Assembly (NCBI GenBank): GCA_963575745.1
Contig: CAUYUJ010018904.1
Coordinates: 634,276 to 698,275, forward strand
Length of the DNA stretch: 64,000 nt
Origin: Prorocentrum cordatum
Lineage: Eukaryota; Sar; Dinophyceae; Prorocentrales; Prorocentraceae
Direction of reading: 5' to 3'
Part shown: piece after piece, positions 13,288-25,780 of the stretch
Layout: each line of letters starts with the position of its first letter
How positions within the stretch are numbered: the first letter of the stretch is position 1
Position numbers and translations under genes: made by a program
Notes under the pieces: generated by a model
Seen by the model: only the letters and a program-made list of their open reading frames with translations
Database searches by the model: none
Told to the model about the DNA's origin: nothing

Positions 13288-13420
13288 GTGCTGGAGCACC
13301 ACCTCTGCTTCGTTCGCCTGCATCTTCACGCTGATCAGAGCTGCCGTCCTGGCCCGTTGGCCAGTCGGTTGCGACAGCTACTACACGGAGCGGACGGGGC
13401 CCGTCGCCACGCCTTCATAG
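13288..13420 (+). CDS. Possible exon, protein unknown
   Basis: A strong polypyrimidine tract and CATAG acceptor end at 13287. The frame after it opens VLEHHLCFVRLHLHADQSC and stays open. The end is not resolved: GT donors occur at about 13369 and 13421. The acceptor is convincing and the coding frame less so. Confidence 0.33.
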
Positions 13421-13429
13421 TGGGGTATG

Positions 13430-15085
13430 GCAGGGCGGCGTCCGCAACCCAAAGCCCTGAACGAGCATGTCTTTCACATGTGAACACCGTGCCCGCTTCG
13501 GAGCACCCAGTTACGAACAGACACGTCAAGACAATCGGCCGGACGATGCGCACAGCAGGACGCCGAAGCGGGCCGCGGCCTCGACGGAATCGCGCGGCCC
13601 CCGCCGTGGGCACCGACCGCACTGGAAGTCACCCTTTCTCTCGCGGGCGTCCGCGCGCGTTGCCGCCAAGCAGAAGACCAGAGCAAGCAACCTTCTCTTC
13701 GAGGCCACGAGTCCTCCGCCTTGCCTCCTCCCATTGAGGCTCACAATGTGTCTTTTGGAATCGGCGATTCCACAGCGTGGTTCCGCGTTGGTGATGTCGC
13801 GTATCTCTTCTGTTTCGTTGGTGATGTTTCCGTGGGGTAGCCAGGACGCCCACGTTGACGCCCACGTTTGCATCCTCATCCAAAGCTGCGTTGCGGAAGG
13901 GACATATCCTTTTCGAAACCATGAATGCCGCCGTCAACGCAACTCACCGTTCGCCCAAATATCCAGCGGATCGCCTACCACACGTTTCAGCAGGGGACAT
14001 CCACGTCAGAGCGGACCATTTTTGTTACAAACTTGTCTCCATCGGCAGTGGCCCGATTTCCCAGGAGAGATCTTATAACAACAATCGCATCCGCATTGGG
14101 GGCGCCATCGAAGTTCAGTACACATTGCGCACCCGCATCGGGGGCCCCGCCTCAAAGATGTGGATTGGATAATGGGCCATGCCATCCTCTCGCATGCACG
14201 CGCCTGCTACGCTCCCGTGCTTGCGCGGTTGTCATAGCCTCGGCATTTGGAACCACTACACTGGTTGCTTCGCCTGGTGGTCCGCCCTCTACAGCACCGT
14301 GGAGACGCATCAGGGATCCACCACAAACTCGAGCATGGCTATACCGACGCAGCCCGACATCACTTACGCCACCAAAAATACCAACCACCCCAAGACCGCC
14401 TCGCGTTGGCGTCCGCGCGCTGGCTTTGCCAGAGCCTGACGAGGCGGGTGGGTGGGAGCCGCAACCTACCGATACCATTACCGAAATCGCAACCACCAGC
14501 ATCATCGTCCGACCGTGGGGCTTGACTGGTGTTCTGCAGCCAGGAGAAAGGGGAACGTGTTGGGCCCCTTCTGCTGTCTTCGCTCCATCATTCCTCATCA
14601 TCGCCGCGATCGCCATCAATGGAGGCTCCATCATCAGGTTCCAGCTGCGTCTGTCGAGCCACATCCCGCGCAGCCCCAAGCCACGAGACTCGAGTGCGAG
14701 ACTCCTTTTGTTGCCAGTGCCGATCGCTCGAGCGCGATGCTCGAGCGCTCGGGCTGCGCGATCGCTCCCTGGTTGCATCACTCGGGTTCGAGCCGCCCTT
14801 GGTCTTGACGGCTCGAAGCAGATTTTTGGAGGCATTCCCCCCCCGCCCCTCGGGCATCTTCGCACTGACCGACAAGTTTTTAGACTCGTCAAGAGGAGGG
14901 TTCGATGGAGATGGAGGGAAGTTGGGAGGGAGTGGGACATATGCATGCTTGCATTCAGGGGCTCTTACGCACGTTCTACTTTAGCTTAACCCCAGTGGCG
15001 GTCCGACCGGCTCGTTGTCCCCAGTCGCCGTCGTCGCCGTTGGGCCCCAGCGGTTGTCCAGCCAGCCCGTCGCCACCCGTCGCCG
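13430..15085. other. No gene recognised
   Basis: Long overlapping open frames occur on both strands (for example 13925-14989 plus, 14152-14946 minus). They lie in GC-rich DNA, mirror each other, and show no motif I know. I leave this region unassigned. Confidence 0.35.
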
Positions 15086-15089
15086 CATT

Positions 15090-15360
15090 GCGTTGAATTG
15101 CATTACTCTCCACTGCTTTGCATTGTTTCGCGTGCCATTGCTTCAAGTTGCGATGCATTGCCCTGCATTGCTTTGCATGTCTTTGCAGTGGTTTGTGTTG
15201 CCATGCAGTGCTTTCATTTGCATTGCGGTGCATTGCGTTGCATTGCTTTGTATTGTCCTGCATTGGTTGGCATTCCTTTGCATTGGCTTGCGTTGGCTTG
15301 CATTGGGTTGCATTGTTGTGCAGTGCTTTGTATTGTTTTGCAGTGCTCTGTGTTACTTGG
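15090..15360. repeat. GCATTG pentamer/hexamer array
   Basis: Degenerate TTGCATTGCTTTGCATTG units for about 260 bases. It is followed by a looser region (15380-15800) of GTGCACCACGTAGAT and GTGCAATCTACATGG words. Confidence 0.9.
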
Positions 15361-15847
15361 CGCCTCGCTGGCTGCACCACATGGTATGTACCACGTAGAT
15401 TGCACCACATTGAGTGCACCACGTAGATAGCACCGCAAATATTGCAAGAGAACCGCTGATTGGGATCCACCCTGGCCAACGCGTATACATGTGTATATGC
15501 TTATGTATGGTATTCACGTGGGGAGTCCCCACAGTATTTATCTAGCCATATATGTGGTGATACCTACGTGGAGAAGTCGAGGTCGTACAAGTTTTGAGCA
15601 GCAACCAATGTGTTGCATCCTATGGTAAGCGAATTGATGTTGCCCAGTATATGTTGTGCAATCCACGATGTGCAATACAGGTTATGCAGTCGACGTGGCG
15701 CAGCATAGGCGATGCAATCTACATGGGGCAACATTCGAGCAGTATGCGTATGCAGTCGGTGTGGGGCAAACCATGTAGCGCAATAGAAGTAGTGCAACCT
15801 ACGCTGTGCAAAACATGCGGCGGCGATCGCAATGAGTGTTTGGTGTT

Positions 15848-18030
15848 GGCTGGTGCATGTTTGCGCCCGAGCTAGTCCACGCATGCTCGCGAACGCAACG
15901 GCCAGCTAGTGTGGCGCGACCGACGCGGCCGCGGTGGCGCTGACCGCTAGACACCATTGGGCCAATCAGTGCGATCTGGTGACACGATGATGATGGCGAT
16001 GGCGATGGTGACAACGGCGACGGCAACGCCAGTGATTTCGCCGCTGCACGCCGGCGACGATGACGGCGTTTTCGCGTCGGTGATGAAGGTTTCGGAAGGA
16101 TTTCGACATGCGCGGCCGATGCGCGAGAGTGGCCCGCATGCCATTTTTGGATCGCGCCACCCCCCCCCCCCAGCACGCGCGCAAGGGCGTCCGAATGATT
16201 TCTGCCTGCGGCGCGGGAGGCGTGGCCCCATAGGGAGCTCCACCGAAAACCCCAGTGGCAGCGCCCGCATGCGCCCACCCCGCCCGCCGCATGCCAATTT
16301 CGGTACACCCCTCACACAGTTGGTGGCCCCTTCCCGGGGGGACGAATCTACGTGGTGTGCACTACGTAGTGCAATTGAATAGCCGGCTCTGAGCGTGACC
16401 ACCTCGCGCGCCCGTGCAAACATCCTGCCCACCCACCGGCAATTTGGTTGCGAAACCCTTGCGCTAGCGACTGCGTTGGCTGCTTGCCGCTGGCTGGCGC
16501 GTCGCCGCAACCGCGTTTACGCGCGCAGGCTCGCGCGCACAGCGACCAGCTGGTCTGGCGCGACCAACGCGGCCGTGGTGGCGCTGACCGTTGGGGACTC
16601 CAGCGCGGAGTGCACGCCGCGCTGACGCTCTGGCGTGTCAGCGCGAGTCGGTCCCTCGAGCGGGCGCGTACCATGGCGACGTCGACACCAGCAGGCGCGA
16701 TGATGATAGTCGCGATGCTGGTGACGACGATGACGGCGGCAAAGCCGAAGACGGCACCGATGCTGATCACGCCGATGGCGATGCTGGAGCCCAGGCGTCG
16801 GCGACGAAGGATTTGGAAGGAGTTCGACAGGCGCGCGCGGCAGGCGGGCGCAAGTGGCACGCATGGCGTTGCATTATTTGACGGATCGCGCCCCCCCCCC
16901 CCCCAGCACGCGCGCAAAGGCATTCGAATGATCCGACATGCGCGCGCGACAGGCCCGCCCGTCTGTTTGCATTGATGGAATATGTTGAGCACCTTTTTGA
17001 AAGACAAAAGTCGCAAACGCGCAGATTTTTTTCGATGGCCGCGTTGCAACACCGTAAATTGTATATCTTGCCGGGGCAGTCGATTATGGAATCCTTCCGA
17101 CACCAGGGGTTTATGCATGATTCCGGCATGTGCGCGCGACGACGCGCGCGCATGCACTTCGTCCCGTTTTGATGCGCAGGATTAGTGAATTTTGGCGACG
17201 TTTGATCAACGAGTGTGCTCTCAAAGTGTTTTATAACACGGGACGGCGGGGAGAGATCGAATCGTGTTTGGCCGGGGTCACATCATATCATATTCAAAAC
17301 GAGCGACGGGTCAACGTCGTATGTAAACTGCACATCCCTATGGCGAGAGACCAAATCCTGCCTCGGAGAAGGTGGTGTTTTTCCTAAAAGTCAACATGAA
17401 TCTAATTTGCCAAATTTGAAATTGTCAGATCCATTGCTCGTGCAATCATCTCGCCTGCCCGCCCGTGACGTGGTTTGTAAAACCCACATGGCGGCGATTG
17501 TGGCGACTGCTTGGTGCTGGTTGGCTCGTCTCTGTTGCCGCGCTAGTGCGCGCAGATTCGCGCGCAGAGCGGCCAGATGATCTGGCGCAACCGACGCGGC
17601 CGCGGTGGCGCTAACAGTTGGGCATTTCCCGGTGCGTCTCGCAGGCCGCGCTGACGCGCGGGCACTACAGTGCGAGTCGGTGCCTCGGGTGGGCGCAGTA
17701 ATATGGCGACGTCGAAACGGCAGTCACGATGATGATAGTGGCGATGTAGGCGACGCGCAGATGTTAATCACGCCTGCCGACAACGATGATGATGATGATG
17801 ACGATGATGATGATGATGATGATGATGATGCTGATGCTGATGATGATGATGATGATGATGATGATGCTGTCTTCGCGTCGGTGATGAAATTTTTGGAAGG
17901 AGTTCGACATGCGCGCGCTAGGCCGACACGCGCGAATGGCCCGCGCTGTATTTTTTGGTGCGGGTCGTGCCCCACAGCACGCCCGCAAGGACGTTTGGAT
18001 GAGTCCGACATGCGACGGGAGAGGCCCGAT
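15848..18030. repeat. Three diverged copies of a 350-490-base repeat
   Basis: Copies start near 15848, 16490 and 17517. Each has, in order, a GCGCGCAGGCTCGCGCG-like block, a block GACGCGGCCGCGGTGGCGCT (15918, 16560 and 17587), GATGATG-type trinucleotides, a GGAAGGAGTTCGACATGCG block, and (C)n CAGCACGCGCGCAAGG at the end. Copy 3 has an expanded GAT tract (17785-17865). A fourth partial end occurs near 18278. Similar TGCGCGCGACGACGCGCGCG blocks lie at about 17130 and 18220. No protein is recognised. Confidence 0.75.
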
Positions 18031-18039
18031 TGGCAGAAA

Positions 18040-18695
18040 TTGATGGCAATGTTGGGCAAAACCTGGTTTGCATAAGGATCCGCCAAAGTTCGCGCACTGG
18101 TTTTCGGATGGAAAGCTGATGTTGCAAAACCATGTGTTCTTCTGTTTTCGGGACACTCGTTTTTGAAACCTGTGCGAAAGCTGAGGCCTTTTTTGGGGGA
18201 TATGTGTTGGCATGGCATGCGCGCGCGACGACGCGCGCGCGTGCACTTCGTTTTTGTCTGGAACGGTTCTTGTTACAGCACGCGCGCAAGGGCGCTCGAA
18301 CGAATTAATTTCGACACGTGTTTGCGACAGGTTCGTTTGAAAACAAAGTATGACATTGTTGAACAACTTATTTCTTTTGAGAACCAGCGAGAGCGCGAGC
18401 GCACGTTTTTTTGTTGTTTTTTGCGCATTTGTTCATTGAGAAACCATGTGATTGTGCATGCTTTCTTGACACTCGATTTTGGAATCTCTGCGCAACCTAC
18501 GGATGTCGAAGGGCTTCGGGTAACTGATGATTTCTGACCGAGGGGGGAGAGGCGATATTGGCTGGCCCGGGATGAATCTACTTCATATTTCGGATGGGCG
18601 ATGGGTCAGAACCACATGCAAATCGCAATGCGGACAGCCAAACCGATAAGAAGGGGGGGTGATCTTAATATTTTTAGGAAAGAAGGCTCGAGGCG
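18040..18695. other. No gene recognised, AT-richer
   Basis: Mixed sequence with T-rich runs (about 18400-18430). Nothing supports a coding exon. Confidence 0.4.
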
Positions 18696-18699
18696 GCGA

Positions 18700-19105
18700 C
18701 GGGGCGGCGACGGCTTCAACATAACCGCCCGACTTTTACCTTCCCAGACGACGGGACGGCGACGGCGACAACGTAGCCGCCAGACCGCCACACCGGCCCA
18801 CACGACGGGCGGCGACAACGCGGCGACAGGGCGGCCACGGCGACAACATAGTCGCCAGACCGCCAGACCGGCCCAGACGACGGGCGGTGACGAGGCTGCG
18901 ACGGGGCGGCGACGGCGACAACATACCCGCCAGACCGCCACACCGTCCCAGACGACGGGCGGCGAAAACGCGGCGACAGGGCGGCCATGGCGACAACATA
19001 ATTGGTGTTCAGACCGCCAGACCAGCCCAGACGACGGGCGGCGACGATGCGGCGACGGGGCGGCAACGGCGACAACATACCCGCCAGACCGCCACATCGG
19101 CCCGG
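18700..19105. repeat. Tandem array of about 75-bp GC-rich units
   Basis: About five units containing GACGGGCGGCGACAACG, CGACAACATA and GCCAGACCGCCA. The last word recurs at roughly 18778, 18854, 18928, 19012 and 19085. Frames through it are open on both strands because the unit has few stops. Confidence 0.9.
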
Positions 19106-19139
19106 TTCTTTACAAGAGAAGCAACAGACCTTCAGTGCA

Positions 19140-19515
19140 AACGCTAGTTTGGAAATATACATGGACCCATATGTACATACATGCATAGATGCAAATCTAT
19201 GCACATATGCATGCACACAATGGTATGTACATGTCTACATGTGTGTATATACGCGTGCATGTGTGTATGCATGTGTGTAGACAGGTGCTCGTAAACATGT
19301 ATATGAGAAAAAGAAAGAGAGATAGAGAGAGAGAGAGAAAACAAAAAAAAAAATGAGAAAGAGAGAGAGAGAGAGACACACGGACAGAGGGAGAGAGAGA
19401 GACAGAGATTTCACCACAGGGCTCTCCATCAGCTTTTCCACTTGAACTCTCCATCGGCTTTTCCATTTGAGCTTTCCATTTGAGCTCTCCATCGGCTTTT
19501 CCATTTGAGCTCCTC
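19140..19515. repeat. Microsatellites: CATATGCATGCA, GA, then 27-bp units
   Basis: ATGCAT-rich microsatellite 19140-19300, GA tract 19305-19410, then four imperfect copies of a unit with CTCTCCATCGGCTTTTCC at 19425-19515. Confidence 0.88.
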
Positions 19516-19599
19516 CCAAGAGGGTTCTCCCGAGGCTTTCTCCTTGGGCATTGTCCAAAGTGTTTCCCTCCAAAGAAAATGTTGAAGGCTCTCCACACG

Positions 19600-20580
19600 T
19601 AGGGTTTTTGTCACCAGGGTCTCCTCAGGACTGGAACGTTCTCAGAGAATTCTGCGGCGCCTTGAGACGGTCGTGGTGCCGTTACATCCTCCAGACCCGC
19701 CAGCACTCTGAGATTTCCGGACGTTGCCTCCGTCTTGGGCGGGGAGGGTCGGGGGGGGGGGCGGGGGTCTTGCCCGAGCAGGGGGTCGTGACATCAGATG
19801 TGGATGGCTGCTCGGCCCTTGTCGGGGGCGTGTGCAGCAGGTTCGTGCCGAGTCGCCGCGGCGGCGACCCCAGCGCGGGCGTCCAAGGCCGAATACCGCT
19901 GGTGGCCGGGCATCGGCCGACGTCGAATGATGGCGTCGAGAAGCCGCGATCCACGTGGTGTCGGAGACCACCGCGCAATGCGTCATACACAACACGCCGC
20001 AGTGCGGCCAAGCGGTCAAGAGATGCCCAGGGGTCGCAGAGCCCCACAGGCGGATGGACGATTCTACTCTGACCCCCAACTCGTCGCCGTCGCCGTCGAG
20101 GCCGCCCGGCCGCAGCCAGCGACCACGACCCGAAACACACACCGTAGCACACTGCAACGGCGGGTAAGAGTAAGGAGGGAACAAAAACACACAGACACAA
20201 TTAATCGTCGACTCCCAGGAAAATATGGGAAAGTATAAGAAATTGGGGGGACGACAAAAACCAAGGAAATATGGGAAAATATGGGGAGTCCTGTTATTCG
20301 TGTCTATTTATTTGTGTGTCCCAGGGCCCCTTCAAACAGTGAGGGTGTGCTTGGCGGATCTGCGCGCACGCGCGCCGCACCCGCAGAGTGCGCCCGCGCG
20401 GCGTGCCAGAACGCAGCGCGCCCGCACCAGCGTGCCCGCACAGCGCGTCCGCACAGAGGGCCCGCACAGGGGGCCCGCGCAGCGTGTCCGCACCCAGGCC
20501 GAGGCTCCGATCCGACGACGCCCGCGCGGGGATGGAGTTCAAGCAGTGGCGAAGCGTCCTGGCGCGCCTCGAGCCCTACC
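19600..20580. other. GC-rich DNA without a recognised gene
   Basis: Overlapping frames on both strands show no motif. A GCGCCCGCACAGCG-type degenerate repeat occupies about 20360-20500. Confidence 0.4.
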
Positions 20581-20588
20581 AAGCAATA

Positions 20589-20724
20589 TTCTTAGAACCT
20601 TGTGTGGTTCCCGCGAAATGTGCTTAGAACATTTCTGGCGGGGTCTGTCTTGTTTCATCACATCGGGTTTATGTTCTAAGAACATTGTTTGTGTTCTGAG
20701 AACATTTTTGGGTTCTAAGAACAT
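20589..20724. repeat. Cluster of TTCTNAGAAC palindromes
   Basis: Five short palindromes in 135 bases: TTCTTAGAAC at 20589, GCTTAGAAC at 20622, GTTCTAAGAAC near 20672, GTTCTGAGAAC near 20693 and GTTCTAAGAAC near 20712, most followed by ATTT. Related TTCTNAGAA palindromes cluster at about 912-950 and 39255-39355. Function unknown. Confidence 0.75.
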
Positions 20725-21224
20725 TTCGTGGTAGATAGGCATGCCGGCACGGTCGGTCCCTGCTCAAAGAGTGGAACCGCTCGGACAGACACACCTCATT
20801 CTGATTCGTTTATTCGTCCTTGCCCGGTTTGTCTGGCAATCGCTCGGTTGCACAAGCTGGGTGGCCCCCTGCGACGGGGCGCGGTCGCGGGGTGCAGATT
20901 TTGTGCACGGGTGCTCGCGGCAGCGCGGCCCCTCGGATCCCGAGGAGGGCTCTGCTCGTGCGATTGTCGAGGCGAGGCCATGCGAGGCGACGCCGCCAGG
21001 AGCCCAGATGCTTCCAGCAATGTAATTAGCTCAACCAGGTTGTTTTTCTCAAATTTCGGCCCGCGGGGGCCGTTTCCGGGCCCCGGGACAATCAAACAAG
21101 CATCCGGGATGAAGAACTACTCCCGGGAAAGCGGTTGGGATCTCTGGGGCCGCGGATGGAAAACGCTTCGCCTGGCGAAGGATCCAACCATATGCAGTTG
21201 TGAGTCCCGCAGTTGTGGGTATCG

Positions 21225-21345
21225 TCTTCGGTGGAGCTCCTTATGGACCACGGAACGCTGTACTGGGTGGGGGGGACGCATGCGAACTTTGCCACTGGGG
21301 CCTTCGGTGGAGCTCCCTGGAAAGCATTTCTTTATTGCTTGGGGC
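21225..21345 (-). repeat. 77-bp satellite family, short copy
   Basis: Contains GGTGGAGCTCC twice, with CACTGGGGCCTTCGGTGGAG between. It matches the family at 22965-23630 in the same orientation and at 31935-33232 in the opposite one. A single diverged copy in forward orientation lies at about 16220-16320. Confidence 0.8.
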
Positions 21346-21714
21346 ATGACGGGCGTCATGGCCCCGCCCCCCCCCCTATGACGTAACGCTCCCCCCCCCT
21401 GTGCGCTCCGGGCACTGCCGCCGTGCGTATTGGGATCCGCGTAGGAATCCGCATAGGAGTCTGGTCCGCGGTCGTCGTCGTCGACGTCGCCGTCGTCGTT
21501 GTCGCTCGTGGCTCGTGGCTCGTCGCTCGTCGCGTGCGCGCGGACGCGGCTGGAGCCGTTTTTTTTTTTTTTTTTTTCTTTTCTTTTTTCCGGGCCGATG
21601 AAGGCGATCATCTGGGGGGGGTGGAGGGGGTCGATGACGTTACGCTTCGCGCCGGCGGCGCCTGGGAATGCTTAGGAATGACGGAGGACGGGTGGCACCA
21701 GCATGTAGGTGGCG

Positions 21715-22000
21715 ATCTGCACCACAACGCTTGTGTACACCTCAGTGCCTGCGTGCACCACAGCGCCTGTGTACACCATACCGCCTATGTACACTACAGC
21801 AGCCGCGTGCAACACAGCGTCAGTTTGTGCCACCGCGCGGGCGGGCACAACAGCTCTTGTGTACACCACAACGCCTGCGTACACCACATCAGCCGTGTGC
21901 AACACAGCAGTGTACACCACAATGCCTGCGTGCATTGCAGTGCCTGTGTGCACCACTGCGCTTGCGTGCACCACAGCAGCCGTGTGTAACACAGCATCAC
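21715..22000. repeat. 21-bp array CACCACANCGCCTGYGTACAC, arm 1
   Basis: About 13 degenerate 21-base units based on GTACACCACAACGCCTGCG. The same unit is arrayed in reverse complement at 22465-22755, so the two arrays face each other across about 460 bases. Confidence 0.9.
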
Positions 22001-22015
22001 GGTTGTCCGTAGAAT

Positions 22016-22285
22016 GTGAGAAAGAATCGTTATGACAAAATGGAGCGTTTGTGGATGCCACCGAAAACACCAAAACATAATCTTTATGAACAAGGCAGCG
22101 CCAGGGGAATCTACGAGTCCTTCCGAGTTCGCCCGCACCACCGTAACTCCTCCCATTTGGGTCCAGGAAGCTCCAGCTACATTGGCCGTCCGAGAACCAA
22201 GTGGGCCGATTCAATGGACCATTCTGCGGTGCACTCTGAGTTGCTCACGTGCGCTGCAGCGCCAACCCGCACGACAGGGGGTTAA
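22016..22285 (+). pseudogene. Coding-looking scrap, possibly retroelement C-terminus
   Basis: An 89-codon frame starting MRKNRYDKMERLW contains GRPRTKWADSMDH. A GRPRTxWxD motif is common near the C-terminus of non-LTR retrotransposon polyproteins, so this could be the tail of one. The N-terminal part has no recognisable domain and the frame ends before a GAGGAG tract. It sits between two inverted 21-bp arrays. Assignment is weak. Confidence 0.28.
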
Positions 22286-22464
22286 GGAGGAGGAGGAGGA
22301 GGAAGAGGGGGAGGAGGAGGAGGAAAACAAAAAGGAGGAGGAGGAGGTGGAAGTGAAGCAGAAGGGAAGAGGGAAAAACGTCGCATTCGATCATCAGTTT
22401 TTTCCAGGCGTGGCGCTTCCGCAGCAGATCCTCACGTACAGGCTCCTTTGACTTGTCCTATGCA

Positions 22465-22755
22465 CGCAGGCGTTGTGGTGTACAATAGCGCTGCGTTGCA
22501 CGCGGATGCTGTGGTGTACACAGGCGCCGTGGCGTGCACAGGCGCCGCGGTGCACGCAAGCACTGTGGTGTACACAGGCGCTGTGTTGCACACGGTTGCC
22601 TCCGGTGTGCACATGTACACCGGCGCTGTAGTGTACGCAAGCACTGCAGTGTACACAGGCGCTGCGTTGCACACGGTTGTTGCGATGTACTCAGGCGCTG
22701 TGGTGTACACGCGCGCTGTGGTGCACGCGAGCGCCGTGGCGTACACAGGCGCAGA
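22465..22755. repeat. 21-bp array, arm 2 (reverse complement of arm 1)
   Basis: Units based on GCGCTGTGGTGTACACAGG, the complement of the 21715-22000 array. It is followed by CGTCGTCGCTTGTCGCTCGT, which also resembles DNA just before arm 1 (about 21475-21545). Confidence 0.9.
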
Positions 22756-22964
22756 GGGGGCAGATCGTCACCTACATGCTGCTCGCGTCGTCGTCGTCGC
22801 TTGTCGCTCGTCGCGTCGTGCGCGCGGGCGCGGCTGTGGTTCCGGAGCCACACGGCGGCGGGGGAGGGCGTTACGTCATACCCCCTCCGCCCCCCCCCCA
22901 AGACGCCTGTCATCGCCGAACATAAAGAAACGCTCTCCTGTGGGGCCACGAAACGCTGTAGTGG

Positions 22965-23630
22965 GTGGGGGCGAACTTTGCCAGTGGGGCCTTCGGTGGA
23001 TCTCCCTATGGAGCCACGAAGCGTTGTAGTGTGTGTGGGGGGGGGGGACGCATGTGGACTGTGCCTTTGGAGCCTTCGGTGGGGCTCCCTATGGGGCCAC
23101 GAAGCGCTGTACTGGGTGGGGGGAACGCATGCGGACGGTGCCACTGGGGCCGTCGGTGGAGCTCCGTATGGGGCCACAAAACGTTGTTCTGGGTGGGAGA
23201 AGCGCACGTGGACTGCGCCATTGGGGCCTTCGGTGGAGCTCCCTATGGGGCCACGAAGCGCTGCACTGGGTGGGTGGGACGCATGCGGGCGGTTGCACTG
23301 GGGCCGTCGGTGGAGCTCCCTGTGGAGCCAAGAAACACTGCACTGGGTGGGGGGGGACGCGTGCGGGCGGCAGCACTGGGATCTTCGGTGGAGTTCCCTA
23401 TGGGGCCCCACGAAACGCTGCACTGGGTGCGTGGACGCATGCGGGCGGTAGCGCTGGGACCTTCGACGGAGCTCCCTGTTGGGGGGTCGCATGTGGGCGG
23501 TAGCACTTGGACCGTCGGTGGAGCTAGCTCCCTATGGGGCCACGATTCGCTGTGTTGGGTGGGGGAGACGCATGTGGACACCGCCTCTGGGGCCCTAGGT
23601 GGAGGTCCCCAATGAGGCCACGAAGTGCTG
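22965..23630 (-). repeat. 77-bp satellite array, about eight copies
   Basis: Units with GGTGGAGCTCCCTATGGGG, CCACGAAGCGCTG, GGTGGG and GACGCATGCGG recur about every 77 bases (GGTGGAGCTCC at about 22993, 23070, 23153, 23231, 23309 and onward). The unit is stop-free in all three plus frames, which creates several long plus-strand frames that are not genes. Confidence 0.93.
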
Positions 23631-23639
23631 TGGTGGGTG

Positions 23640-25780
23640 GGTGGGGGAAGGCAGGAAGAAAGGAGGAAGGAGGAACGCGGGGCGCTGTCTCTTCAAAACG
23701 AGAACCCAACACCGCAGGACGATTGGGAAACCATAACGAAAATCAGGGAGGCTGCATGCACGCGGCGTGGCTTGCCAGGGCGACAGCAGGATACACATGC
23801 GGCGAGATCCCTTCCACGCCGGCCCTTCACGTGCGTATCCAGCGCGTGGCCTTCAGAAGTTCCATGTGTGAGTCCAGCCATGCGTGAACCCGCTTTCCAG
23901 GCAGTGCGGCCAGAGCGCCGCCTTTTGCATCAGCTCTAATCGCACCAAACGATTCGAAGCCCGCGCGACGTGAACGGCAGACTGCGGCGAAGCGCAGCAC
24001 TTCTTAGACATTTATATCGTTCTGCTGCGCGGTCGTCAGCCAGGAGCGCCTTCCCGAGACGCAGCGGCTGACAAGGCGCGGGGCCTGGTGTGGGCACGAG
24101 GCCGCCTGGCAGCAGTCGCTTGGTGCTGTTCGGGCTGAGGCACGACCTTCCAGTTGTCAAGCAGTGACCCAAGAGAGGAAACTATACCGATGCTGCTGCT
24201 CGTCCAGAAGGGTCCTCGTCACTACGGCTTGACGGCTGGATCTTCCTTGAAATTCTGGGCGCTTCGCGTAGCCCCACCAGCTGTGCCACTGCTGTACAAA
24301 CAAGTGGTACTGCTGTTTGCAGTCCCATCTGTGACGAGGTTGCCCCTCTTCACTCTTGAGCTGACACGATGCATTTGTGTCGCCTACGGCACGGACGTCG
24401 TCCGGGTGTGCCTGTCGGTCCTGCTCGTCTCTGACGGTGCCTTGTGCCGACCCACGCCGAGTGATTCACCTCTGCGTGTTTATGGTCGCGCCGCCGCGCC
24501 ATTTTGGCTGCGTTCTTTTTGCTGGTCGCCACCAGGATCTCCACGCCACCGGGTTGGGAGTTTCGTTTTTGGCTTTTTCTGACTGGCTGCCCGCGCTCTC
24601 GCTTCGATTGCCTCTCTTTTCTTGCTGCCTCGTCGCGGCCCGACTAGTGTTCGGACGGCTTTCGAATTGCTTCGCGAGCCCGCATACCAAAAAGTAGCCC
24701 CACCAGCCTCCTCTCGTGCGCTAGTTTTTGGCCGTTGCATCTGCGCTTCGTTCCTTTACGCCGCCCGACCTGTCTCGCCGCGGTCGCGATCAACAAGTAG
24801 CCCCACAAGCCCATCCAGAAACGGTGCCCAGGCGAATTGATTGCCTTGATCAGGGGTGTGGAGGAGCAAACAGTGGAAGAAAAGGCTGGGTGAGACGTCG
24901 TACTCCATGAGGGGGAGGATGGAGGAGGAAGCGAAGTAGCAGGAGGAGGAGGAGGAAAACAAATAGTTCGGAGATGAGGAGGAGGAGGAGGAGGAAGAGG
25001 AGGAGGAGGAGGAAGTTTTTTCGAATTCATGTGCCTGCTGGGCGAGGGAAGATCGACGGGAAAGGGTTCGATGGCGATTCGCAGGAACGACCGGGAATCC
25101 TGCCGTCGAGTTGGGCAGAGGTGCGGTGATTGGTTTGGGCATGGCGAAGCGGAAGCACATGGTAATTCGGGCAAGCTGAAATTCGGGTTTGGCAGCCGAA
25201 AAATTGTCTTGCGTTTCGTAACCGATCGTTGAAAGCGGCCCTGAGGGGCAGGAGTCAGTAGGTGTTTCTAAGTTTTCGGGCTCTAGGGGCCGTTCTCGCT
25301 CCCATGCGCTACCAATCACAATTCAGGATGAACGGGTTCTGGGGGAAGACCCCTGGGGGTCCAGGACCAGTTCCCTTCAGGACTGTTCTTCCATGCCAGT
25401 TTAATAATCGCCACGTGGGCGCTGCCCGTACCGACAACCCTAAGCCGACCCCCGGTCACGGGCAACCACCGCGCGCCGAAGGCGCTCCAACTCCCCAGCT
25501 AGGTGCGCCGACGATGTGATGAGTGAGATTGATTCCGTTGGGCCCCCCCCCTACGTTTTTTAATGAAAGTTGGGCCCCCGAGGCAAGTTCAAGTTCAGGC
25601 ACGCCCGGCAAACGTACAACCTGGGCTCTTGAAAAGCCGCACCACGTATACAAATCTCCAGGCACCCTAGAACCAGCCCCTTTCGGAACACTTGGCAACG
25701 TGAACTCGATATGGCATGTTCGCGCGCAGGGACTGGTCCCGGTTAAGGTAGTCATCATTCGTCATTGTTGTTCCATGTCT
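23640..25780. other. No gene recognised; purine tract inside
   Basis: The stretch 24150-24580 is open on plus for 142 codons but shows no known motif. A GAGGAG tract lies at 24905-25020. A GCCATTTTGGCT at 24498-24509 matches 12 bases of the dinoflagellate spliced leader and is probably chance. Confidence 0.4.

Noticed and set aside
24498-24509. Spliced-leader match GCCATTTTGGCT
   Set aside because: Twelve bases, near-palindromic, without the leader's 5' CCGTA or 3' CAAG. Chance is likely.
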